Of a stretch of DNA of 11,048 nt, positions 1-5,523 are shown piece by piece; position 1 is the first letter of the stretch; each line of letters begins with the position of its first letter. The notes under the pieces were generated by a model that made no database searches, had not been told where the DNA came from, and saw only the letters and a list, made by a program, of their open reading frames with translations. The stretch lies in NCBI GenBank assembly GCA_016209725.1, contig JACQVO010000233.1, positions 1 through 11,048 on the forward strand. The letters are read 5' to 3'. The DNA comes from Candidatus Methylomirabilota bacterium (GTDB taxonomy: Bacteria > Methylomirabilota > Methylomirabilia > Methylomirabilales > 2-02-FULL-66-22). A program made the position numbers and the translations under genes.

Positions 1-401
1 ATGGGGTGAACCCCGCGGCTCAGCAACTCGCAGAGCAGCTCGATGATCTCCGGCCGAACGCCAGAGTGTCCTTTGGCCAGGACGTTCGCCCGGAGGAGGA
101 TCGTGGCCCGCGTCTCGGCTTCGCCGATGGGGTCGCCGATGCCGATGGCGTGACTCCGGAGGAGGTTGCGCTGCAGCGCCTCGCGGTCGGCGGAACCCAC
201 GAAGACGTCGCTCAGCGGGCCGAAGCCGGTGCTGACCCCGTAGATGGGGCGCTCCGCGGCCAGGGCAGCCTCGATCACGCGCCGGGCCGCCTGGACCTTC
301 GGGAGGGCGGCCGGGTCCAGAGCCACGGCCGCGCCGTGCCGGGCCACCTGCTCCAGGTCATCCAGGGTCAGGCATTCGCCATCCAAAAGCACTGGGGGCA
401 T
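1..401 (-). CDS. hutH: Histidine/aromatic amino acid ammonia-lyase, N-terminal part (cut by window start)
   Basis: The frame reads leftward from ATG at 401-399 and is open to the window edge, giving about 133 of the roughly 500 residues usual for the family. It starts MPPVLLDGECLTLDDLEQVA, a typical lyase opening. It carries the family signature YGVSTGFG at residues 54-61, where Tyr54 matches the catalytic base of histidine ammonia-lyase, and the conserved LQRNLLRSHAIGIGDP near residues 76-91. Known family role: non-oxidative removal of ammonia from L-histidine (giving urocanate) or from Phe/Tyr, using an MIO cofactor formed from an Ala-Ser-Gly triad. That triad lies beyond the window, so His versus Phe/Tyr specificity cannot be decided. 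A GGAG lies about 8 bases upstream of the start. It is divergent from the rest of the window and need not share its pathway. Confidence 0.85.
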   Translation of the reverse strand, partial: MPPVLLDGECLTLDDLEQVARHGAAVALDPAALPKVQAARRVIEAALAAERPIYGVSTGFGPLSDVFVGSADREALQRNLLRSHAIGIGDPIGEAETRATILLRANVLAKGHSGVRPEIIELLCELLSRGVHP

Positions 402-427
402 AGGAGGTCTCCGTATGGTTCATGCGA

Positions 428-457
428 AGCATAGCCCTCGATCGGATTTTCGGTCAA
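428..457 (-). promoter_or_regulatory. Candidate sigma70-type promoter for the ammonia-lyase gene
   Basis: On the minus strand TTGACC (457-452) is followed after 18 bases by TATGCT (433-428). The match is 5/6 to the -35 and 4/6 to the -10 consensus. Transcription would start near 421, giving a leader of about 20 bases before the ATG at 401. Spacing and position are good, but this rests on consensus matching only. Confidence 0.4.
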
Positions 458-501
458 CGGGAAAGGGGACCTCGCCCTTGGCAAGCGACAATCCCTTCGG
501 T

Positions 502-577
502 TGGCTCCCCCGAGAGGACTCGAACTCCCGCTCTCGACGCGTTCAACGGCCGCTGGTCCCGCTCAGACACGGCGGCG
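502..577 (-). pseudogene. tRNA-like 3' fragment (degenerate tRNA relic)
   Basis: Read on the minus strand, the segment ends in GGGGGAGCCA, an acceptor-like 3' strand with encoded CCA (504-502). It is preceded by GGGAGTTCGAGTCC, a clear T-loop motif (TTCGAGT). Going further 5', GTCTGAGCGGGAC (568-556) resembles a D-arm with a 3-bp stem, and TTGAA could be an anticodon region. From 577 to 502 is 76 bases, and the T-loop begins at linear position 54, as in a normal tRNA. However, the presumed 5' acceptor (577-571) pairs poorly with the 3' strand, the T-stem has a mismatch and two G-U pairs, and the anticodon stem does not close. A perfect 6-bp inverted repeat (511-516 with 531-536) spans the T-arm. 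I read it as a decayed tRNA or a 3' tRNA fragment left by integration, not a working tRNA. Confidence 0.3.
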
Positions 578-660
578 CACGGCGAGGTTTTGCGAGGAGA
601 ATGCCCTTGACTCGACGGAGGCAGGCCCCCTAGGATGCAACCAGGAGGCATTGAGAATCC

Positions 661-1272
661 ATGACGATACCGTTCGATCCGCAGCCGGTCAGGCTGGAAG
701 GCATTCACGTTCGGCTGGAGCCGCTGGCGCGCCGTCACGCCGAGGACCTCTTCGAGGTTGGCAGGGACGAGAGCATCTGGGCGTACATGCCACGGCCGGT
801 CCTGAAGAGCGTGCAGGATACTCAGGCGATGATCGACCAGGCGTTGGAGGTTGCGGCGGGCGGCACCCAGATTCCCTTTGCCATCATCCACCGGCGGAGC
901 GGCAGGGCGGTCGGCTCTACCCGCTACCTCGATATCCGGCGCTCCGACCGCGGGATCGAGATCGGGTGGACGTGGCTAGGCGCCGCCTTTCAACGCACCG
1001 CCCTGAATACCGAGGGCAAGCTCCTCCTCCTGACCCATGCCTTCGAGGATCAGGGAGCGGTTCGGGTTCAACTGAAAACGGATCTGCGCAATGCGCGCTC
1101 ACAACGGGCCATCGAGCGACTCGGCGCCGTGCGCGAGGGCGTCTTGCGGAAGCACATCATTCTCTGGGACGGCTTCATCCGCGACACCGTCTATTACAGC
1201 ATCCTCGACAGCGAGTGGCCGGAGGTGAAGCGGCGCCTGGAACGTCTGCTCCAGCGCGGGCAAGGCGGCTGA
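661..1272 (+). CDS. GNAT family N-acetyltransferase (RimJ/RimL-like)
   Basis: This 203-residue protein is the usual length for a single-domain GNAT enzyme of the RimJ/RimL type. It opens with VRLEGIHVRLEPLARRHAED, the typical first strand and helix. The middle has FAIIHRRSGRAVGSTRYLDI and GIEIGWTWLGAAFQRTALN (roughly residues 74-120). The C-terminal half has VRVQLKTDLRNARSQRAIER followed by LGAVREGVLRKH, the last conserved block of the family. Known role: transfer of acetyl from acetyl-CoA to an amino group, either a protein N-terminus or a small molecule; the acceptor is unknown here. AGGAGG at 643-648 lies 12 bases upstream of the ATG, a little far but acceptable. It stands alone between two non-coding gaps, so context gives no hint of a substrate and it is probably not part of the operon that follows. 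Confidence 0.9.
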   Translation: MTIPFDPQPVRLEGIHVRLEPLARRHAEDLFEVGRDESIWAYMPRPVLKSVQDTQAMIDQALEVAAGGTQIPFAIIHRRSGRAVGSTRYLDIRRSDRGIEIGWTWLGAAFQRTALNTEGKLLLLTHAFEDQGAVRVQLKTDLRNARSQRAIERLGAVREGVLRKHIILWDGFIRDTVYYSILDSEWPEVKRRLERLLQRGQGG

Positions 1273-1377
1273 TCCCGCGCCCATGCCCGGCACATTATCC
1301 GAGGGCTGCCCGGCGGCGGCATCCGACCTGGAGCGTGTGATCGAACCTGGGAACTGATTCAGGAGGAGGCGCCAACG

Positions 1378-1536
1378 ATGGAGGAGCGAACCGGTGACGC
1401 ATTCGAGCTGGGAGAGAAGCTGACGGTGGTCGGCCGGAAACTCCCGCTAGGGGGACGGCGCGGGTACGGACAAAACAAGGGTGGGCAGAGTTCGCGCTTG
1501 ACAAGCAAGATCGTATTGAATAGCGTCTCCTTGTGA
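1378..1536 (+). pseudogene. Truncated start of a thiol peroxidase/redoxin-like gene
   Basis: A 52-codon frame begins at an ATG with a very strong ribosome site (AGGAGGAGG, 1361-1369). Its first 22 residues, including ERTGDAFELGEKLTVVGRKL, look like the N-terminus of Tpx/redoxin-family peroxidases, where an ERTG...F.G..LT(L/V)VG..(V/L)..GD block precedes the APDF motif. Homology stops at a run of five Gs (1450-1454); dropping one G would restore a GD dipeptide, but similarity is lost right after. The catalytic Cys region is absent. The remainder (GGRRGYGQNKGG and on) resembles nothing I know. I infer a 5' gene remnant left by a frameshift plus deletion or rearrangement. An alternative is a genuine 52-residue small protein, which the good ribosome site permits. 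The family match is from memory of the motif. Confidence 0.4.
1498..1526 (+). promoter_or_regulatory. Candidate sigma70-type promoter for the transporter operon
   Basis: A perfect -35 box TTGACA (1498-1503) is followed after 17 bases by TAGCGT (1521-1526), which keeps the key T, A and final T of the -10 box. It lies in the gap before the substrate-binding protein gene and would give a leader of roughly 150 bases. It overlaps the decayed redoxin-like frame, which fits that frame no longer being constrained. I saw no recognisable riboswitch in the leader; a weak GACTC/GAGTC pair (1563-1567 with 1585-1589) is the only stem noticed. Confidence 0.4.
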
Positions 1537-1682
1537 CAGTTTCCCTACCCGCCAGACCGCTCGACTCGAGGACGCCGCGGGAGGGAGTCAGGAGGAAATC
1601 ACCAGAGTGCATTGTGGGAAGAACGGATGGTTCGGTAACCACGCTGTAGGCTGCCTCCGAAAGGAAAAAAGGGGGAAACCCG

Positions 1683-3278
1683 ATGAGAAGCAAGTTCGTG
1701 CTGGTTCTGGTCCTCGCGATGGTCTGTCTGGTTGGTGCCCCGGATCCTGCGTCGGCGGCCGGAATCTTGCGTATCGCGCAGAACGCAGCGGATATCGGCA
1801 GCCTGGACCCTCACTTTGCGACGACGACCCAGGACCGCAGCCTGGTGGACATGGTCTTCAATGGCCTGGTCCGCTACAAGCCCGGCGATGGGTCGGTGTT
1901 CGAGCCTGATGTGGCCACGAGCATACCTGCCTCCCGGATAGTGGACGGCAAGCAGGTCTGGACCTTCCAGCTCCGCAAAGGGGTCATGTGTCATGCGACG
2001 ACCGGCGTGCCCACTTACGAGTTGACAAGCGAGGACGTGGTGTACTCGCTGCAAAAGTCCGCGGACAAGAACCGCTCGGCCTATGCCGCCGATTACACGG
2101 GGATGACCGTCGAGGCCCCGGATGCCCAGACGGTCAAGGTCACACTGGACAAGCCGCTGTCCCCCGTCCTGTTCTTCGCCAAGGTGGCCAATTACAACGG
2201 GGGGTTCATCGTTTGCAAGAAGACCGCCGAGAAACTCGGGCCCGACGGCATGAAGACCCGCCCCGCCGGCACCGGCCCCTTCATGTTCAAGAGCTATAGC
2301 TCCAAGGAGCGCGTGCAACTGGTGGCCAACCCTGCCTACTTCCGGGGCAAGCCGCAGCTCGATGGCGTGGACTTCCGCTACATGCCCGACATCAGCAGCC
2401 GTGAGCTGGCCCTGCGCAATGGCCAGTTGGACGTGATCAACGGGGCGCCGGACAAGGCCTGGGTGGACAAGATGAAGGGCGTATCCGGCGTCAAGGTTGA
2501 TGTGTTTGGCGTGGGCGAGGTGGCGGTCCTTCATCTCCAGACCACCGCTCCACCCCTGGACAAGCCGGAGGTCCGCAAGGCTATCGCCCATGCTCTGGAC
2601 CGGGATGAGTTCCTTGCCCTCGTCGGCCCCGGGATCGGTGAGAACGTCTTCTCGCCTGTTCCGGTGAAGTTCCTGGCGGGCGGCCTCACCCGGCAAGAGT
2701 TGGCCGGGAAGGGCCTCGACTACAAGACGGACCGGGAGAAGGCCAAGAAGCTTCTGGCCGATGCCGGATACCCGAATGGGTTCTCCATGGAAATGGTCAC
2801 CTCCGAGATGACCGGGTACCGGGTCCTGTACGAGTCCATGCAGGCCCAACTCGCCAAGGTGGGGATCAAGGCGAACGTGAAGCTGGTTGACCACTCGACG
2901 ATGCACAGCATGATCCGCAAGGATGCCAACCCCTTGGTGGTCTACATCGCCTGGCGCCCCAACGCGGATGTCTACTTCACGCAGTTCCTCCACTCCGACT
3001 CCACCGTGGTCACCGGCAAGAAACCCAACACGAACTTCTCCCACTACAACAAGATCGACGGGCTCATCGAGCAGGCCCGGAACGAGACCGATCAGGTGAA
3101 GCAGGTGGCCCTCTGGAAAGAGGCGCAGATCAAGGCCCTGGAAGACATGGTCGTGTATCCCATCCAGTACCAGAACCAGGTCTATGCCCGCTCCACGGCT
3201 GTGGACTACGGGCACGAGCTGATCTCCGTCCTGGCGCTCTATCCCGGCATCACCGAGAAGACCCGCCTGACAAAGTAG
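1683..3278 (+). CDS. ABC transporter substrate-binding protein, family 5 (DppA/OppA type)
   Basis: This 531-residue protein has the length and layout of periplasmic peptide/nickel/opine-binding proteins. It has a Sec signal peptide (MRSK, then a hydrophobic run to about residue 19, cleavage likely after ASA or ASAA at 23-26). Cys15 does not sit in a lipobox, so it should be soluble in the periplasm. Mature parts include GILRIAQ, the conserved SLDPHF (residues 40-45), VFNGLVRY (58-65), TSEDVVYSLQK (115-125), RPAGTGPFMFKSY (193-205) and EVRKAIAHALDRDEF around residues 297-311. Cys103 and Cys178 may form a disulfide. The ligand cannot be read from sequence; peptides, opines and other amino-compounds are all bound by this family. 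It heads the transporter genes, preceded by AAGGAAAAAAGGGGG near 1661-1675. The neighbouring opine-type enzymes make an opine-like or N-substituted amino acid ligand plausible. Confidence 0.93.
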   Translation: MRSKFVLVLVLAMVCLVGAPDPASAAGILRIAQNAADIGSLDPHFATTTQDRSLVDMVFNGLVRYKPGDGSVFEPDVATSIPASRIVDGKQVWTFQLRKGVMCHATTGVPTYELTSEDVVYSLQKSADKNRSAYAADYTGMTVEAPDAQTVKVTLDKPLSPVLFFAKVANYNGGFIVCKKTAEKLGPDGMKTRPAGTGPFMFKSYSSKERVQLVANPAYFRGKPQLDGVDFRYMPDISSRELALRNGQLDVINGAPDKAWVDKMKGVSGVKVDVFGVGEVAVLHLQTTAPPLDKPEVRKAIAHALDRDEFLALVGPGIGENVFSPVPVKFLAGGLTRQELAGKGLDYKTDREKAKKLLADAGYPNGFSMEMVTSEMTGYRVLYESMQAQLAKVGIKANVKLVDHSTMHSMIRKDANPLVVYIAWRPNADVYFTQFLHSDSTVVTGKKPNTNFSHYNKIDGLIEQARNETDQVKQVALWKEAQIKALEDMVVYPIQYQNQVYARSTAVDYGHELISVLALYPGITEKTRLTK

Positions 3279-3294
3279 TCCGGGAATCGGCCAC

Positions 3295-3330
3295 GCGGTG
3301 GGCGTGCCAGCAGGCGGGCGCGCCCACCGC
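3295..3330 (+). promoter_or_regulatory. Strong intercistronic hairpin between binding protein and permease genes
   Basis: GCGGTGGGCGTGCC (3295-3308) pairs with GGCGCGCCCACCGC (3317-3330): 14 pairs, 13 Watson-Crick and one G-U, with an 8-base loop. It sits 17 bases after the stop codon of the binding-protein gene and 26 bases before the permease ATG. No U-run follows, so it is not a classical terminator. Hairpins at this place in ABC operons often protect the upstream mRNA and lower downstream expression, giving binding protein in excess. That role here is inference. Confidence 0.6.
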
Positions 3331-3356
3331 TGTTGGGCGCTCGCCACCCGACACCC

Positions 3357-4295
3357 ATGCTCAAATACATCGCGCAGCGACTGGCCCTTTCGATTCCCGT
3401 CTTCCTGGGGGTGGCCACCATTGTCTTCCTCGTGGTCCGGGTCATTCCTGGTGACCCTGCGGTCGCCGCACTGGGCGACTATGCGTCCAAGGAAGCGGTG
3501 GATGCCTTGCGGCAACGGATGGGTCTCAACGAATCGCTCCCGGTCCAGTATGTCCGCTTCCTGGGGAGCCTCGTGCGCGGTGATCTTGGGAAATCCATGA
3601 TCACCGGATCGCCCATCCGTGACGACATCGCCCACGCCCTTCCGTATACCATTGAACTGACCGTCCTGGCGATCCTGATCGGCACCTTCTTGGGGGTCCC
3701 CATCGGCGTCTATACGGCAATCCGTCGCAACCGATTGGCCGACTATATCGGGCGCGTCCTGTCGCTGACCGGTCTTTCGGTGCCGGCCTTCTATCTGGGG
3801 ATTCTGCTGATCTTGCTGTTGGCTATTCAATTCCAGTGGCTGCCGGCGACCGGGGGCGGCGGGATGGACGATCTCCGCGAGAATATCAGCCACCTGATCC
3901 TGCCGGCGCTCACCTTGGGTCTCGTCATGACGGCCTCGGTCGCCCGGCTGGCGCGTTCCGCGATGCTCAACGTCCTCCGCCACGATTATGTGCGCACCGC
4001 CCGCGCCAAGGGGCTGAAAGAGCGGGTCGTGCACCTCCGGCATGCCCTACGGTCTGCCCTGATCCCCATCATCTCCGTGACGGGCATCTGGGCGGTCAGC
4101 TTGATCGGCGACTCCGTGACCGTGGAGGTGGTCTTCGCCAGGCCGGGGTTGGGGAAGATGATGGTGGGCGCCATCCTCCAGCGTGACTATACGGCGTTGC
4201 AGTCCATCATGGTCATTTACACGGGCTTCGTTGTGGTCATCAACCTGATGATCGACCTGATCTACGGATGGGTGGATCCCCGGATCAGACACTAA
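3357..4295 (+). CDS. ABC transporter permease, DppB/OppB family
   Basis: From ATG 3357 the protein is 312 residues and opens MLKYIAQRLALSIPVFLGVA, the usual DppB-type start. A TTG at 3333 would add eight residues but gives a less typical beginning, and neither start has a good ribosome site. Seen: first membrane helix at residues 10-28, the conserved RVIPGDP (28-34), RMGLNESLPVQYVRFLG (54-70), GDLGKS (75-80), about five further helices, and the EAA loop DYVRTARAKGL (210-220), which contacts the ATPase. It ends with the conserved YGWVDPRIR. Role: one half of the inner-membrane channel importing the ligand delivered by the upstream binding protein. Its TAA stop lies within the arm of the repeat that follows (4293-4495). 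Its partner permease is 343 bases downstream, an unusually large gap for this gene pair. Confidence 0.92.
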   Translation: MLKYIAQRLALSIPVFLGVATIVFLVVRVIPGDPAVAALGDYASKEAVDALRQRMGLNESLPVQYVRFLGSLVRGDLGKSMITGSPIRDDIAHALPYTIELTVLAILIGTFLGVPIGVYTAIRRNRLADYIGRVLSLTGLSVPAFYLGILLILLLAIQFQWLPATGGGGMDDLRENISHLILPALTLGLVMTASVARLARSAMLNVLRHDYVRTARAKGLKERVVHLRHALRSALIPIISVTGIWAVSLIGDSVTVEVVFARPGLGKMMVGAILQRDYTALQSIMVIYTGFVVVINLMIDLIYGWVDPRIRH

Positions 4296-4495
4296 CCCGG
4301 ATTAACCGCGAACGTGGTCGCGAATAATCCGGGTAATGACAAAATCCCAATGACCAATGACCAAACGGGATTCCGCTTCCTGTTACGCCGAGTGACATGG
4401 CGGACCGGGATTTCGGCCCCATTGGGATTTGGGAATTGGTCATTGGTCATTTGAGCCGGAGGATTCACGGGTTCGCCCGTGAATTATCCGGGTTA
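4293..4495. repeat. MITE-like element of nested inverted repeats in the permease spacer
   Basis: The unit is bounded by TAACCCGGAT (4293-4302) and its exact inverse ATCCGGGTTA (4486-4495). Inside are three more palindromic layers. First, a hairpin with ACCCGGATTA (4295-4304) and TAATCCGGGT (4325-4334), plus a CGCGA/TCGCG inner stem. Second, a perfect 16-base inverted repeat AATGACCAATGACCAA (4349-4364) with its inverse at 4436-4451. Third, a hairpin ATTCACGGG-TTCG-CCCGTGAAT (4463-4484), extended by CCGGA/TCCGG (4456-4460 with 4487-4491). No gene is visible inside. Layout and size (203 bases) fit a non-autonomous mobile or dispersed repeat. The upstream permease stop codon is the first three bases of the left arm. 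No clear target-site duplication was seen, and no U-tract follows the hairpins, so termination is not evident. Confidence 0.6.
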
Positions 4496-4525
4496 AGGTG
4501 ATGACCCCCAAATTCCTCTGCAATT

Positions 4526-4588
4526 CCGTTCACCCTGAGCCTGTCGAAGGGTGCTGAATCCTGGCTTCGACAAGCTCAGCCCGAACGG
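4526..4588. repeat. REP-like palindrome with CTTCGACAAGCTCAG core
   Basis: The left arm (4526-4549) is CCGTTCACCCTGAGCC followed by TGTCGAAG. The right arm (4565-4588) is CTTCGACAAGCTCAGC followed by CCGAACGG. The 24-base arms match at 20 positions and enclose a 15-base loop. The CTTCGACAAGCTCAGG-type core is a widely scattered extragenic palindrome in many GC-rich bacteria; spurious translations of it give peptides like VRAELVEAR, which is seen on the minus strand here. It lies in the same spacer as the MITE-like element, directly before the second permease. Confidence 0.75.
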
Positions 4589-4638
4589 GTTCCCTGTATA
4601 GCTGGTTCTGAGTCAGTACACCAGAGTGGGTCGAACGG

Positions 4639-5508
4639 ATGGGCGCAGAAGCAGTCCCGGCGAAGACCAGCGGTGAGCGCAGGCGGCTGTGGCGGACATT
4701 CGCCCGGAACCGGGCCGCCGTGGTCGGACTGGTCCTGGCCATTCTGGTGACCATCCTGTCCGTTGCCGCGCCGCTTGTCACGTCGCACGACCCGGTGGCG
4801 CAGGAGGCAAGATTCCGCCTCCAGCCGCCGGATCAGACGCATCTCCTGGGACGGGACTCCTTCGGCCGGGACGTGTTCGCCCGCGTGCTCTTCGCCGGGA
4901 GGATCTCGCTCTTGGTGGGCGTGTGTGCTGTCTTGCTGGGGGGGGTGATCGGATCGACGCTGGGCCTGATGGCCGGCTATGCCGGCGGCAAGATCGAAAA
5001 TGTGATCATGCGCTTCGTGGATACCCTGATGGCCTTTCCGAGCCTGTTGCTCGGAATGCTCGTGCTGGCGGTCCTCGGCCCAGGGTTGGTCAAGATGATC
5101 CTGGCGATCGGCATCATGCTGTCTCCCGCGTTCGCCAGGGTGATGCATGGTTCGGCCCTGTCGCTGAAGAAGCGGGAGTTCGTGGAGGGGGCGCGTTCCG
5201 TGGGGGCCAGCACTCCCCGGATTCTGGCCCTGCACATCTTGCCCAACGTGATGGGTGAGGTCGTCGTCCTGGGCAGTCTGTGGACCGCCTCCGCCATCCG
5301 GATCGAGGCGAACCTGAGCTTCATCGGTCTGGGGGTCTCGCCGCCCACACCGACATGGGGCAACATGATCCGTGACGGCACGCCACACCTGCTGAACGCC
5401 CCCTACCTGTCCGTGTTCCCGGGCCTGGCCATCCTGGTGGCCGTGCTGGGATTCAACCTGCTGGGGGACGGGCTCCGCGACGTGCTCGACCCGCACCTCC
5501 GGGAATAG
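4639..5508 (+). CDS. ABC transporter permease, DppC/OppC family
   Basis: This 289-residue protein is of normal DppC length. It has a short basic cytoplasmic N-terminus (residues 1-25, including RRRLWRTFARNRAA), a first helix at about 27-46, and then the conserved periplasmic HLLGRDSFGRDVFARVLFAG (68-87). Further helices follow. The EAA loop is EFVEGARSVGAS (180-191) and the tail has FIGLGVSPPTPTWGNM (228-243) and GDGLRDVLDPHLRE. It pairs with the upstream DppB-type permease as the second channel subunit. The ATG at 4639 has only a weak ribosome site (GAGTGGG). No ATPase gene follows, as would be usual in dpp/opp operons; the next gene is the MmgE/PrpD gene 15 bases downstream. The ATPases must be encoded elsewhere or beyond the window. 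Confidence 0.92.
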   Translation: MGAEAVPAKTSGERRRLWRTFARNRAAVVGLVLAILVTILSVAAPLVTSHDPVAQEARFRLQPPDQTHLLGRDSFGRDVFARVLFAGRISLLVGVCAVLLGGVIGSTLGLMAGYAGGKIENVIMRFVDTLMAFPSLLLGMLVLAVLGPGLVKMILAIGIMLSPAFARVMHGSALSLKKREFVEGARSVGASTPRILALHILPNVMGEVVVLGSLWTASAIRIEANLSFIGLGVSPPTPTWGNMIRDGTPHLLNAPYLSVFPGLAILVAVLGFNLLGDGLRDVLDPHLRE

Positions 5509-5523
5509 CAAAGAGGGAACGCC

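Noticed and set aside
502..577. A functional tRNA-Ser on the minus strand.
   Set aside because: The acceptor and anticodon stems do not pair, and the T-stem has a mismatch; only the 3' third looks tRNA-like.
1607..1909. A GTG-started 100-codon frame preceded by AGGAGG (1590-1595).
   Set aside because: It runs into the binding-protein gene in another frame and its translation there is an out-of-frame shadow. The ribosome-site-like AGGAGG may be chance or a relic in the leader.
1599..4043. A very long stop-free antisense frame (814 codons, minus strand) across the binding-protein and permease genes, and a similar 424-codon one at 7721-8995.
   Set aside because: They lie opposite clearly conserved genes. 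Stop-free antisense frames arise from the GC-rich codon bias here, and their translations are low-complexity, rich in His, Gly, Asp and Gln, with no recognisable domain.
4349..4451. TGACCAA direct and inverted units considered as a CRISPR-like array.
   Set aside because: Units are only 7 bases, there are no regular spacers, the copies are inverted rather than direct, and there is no cas gene.
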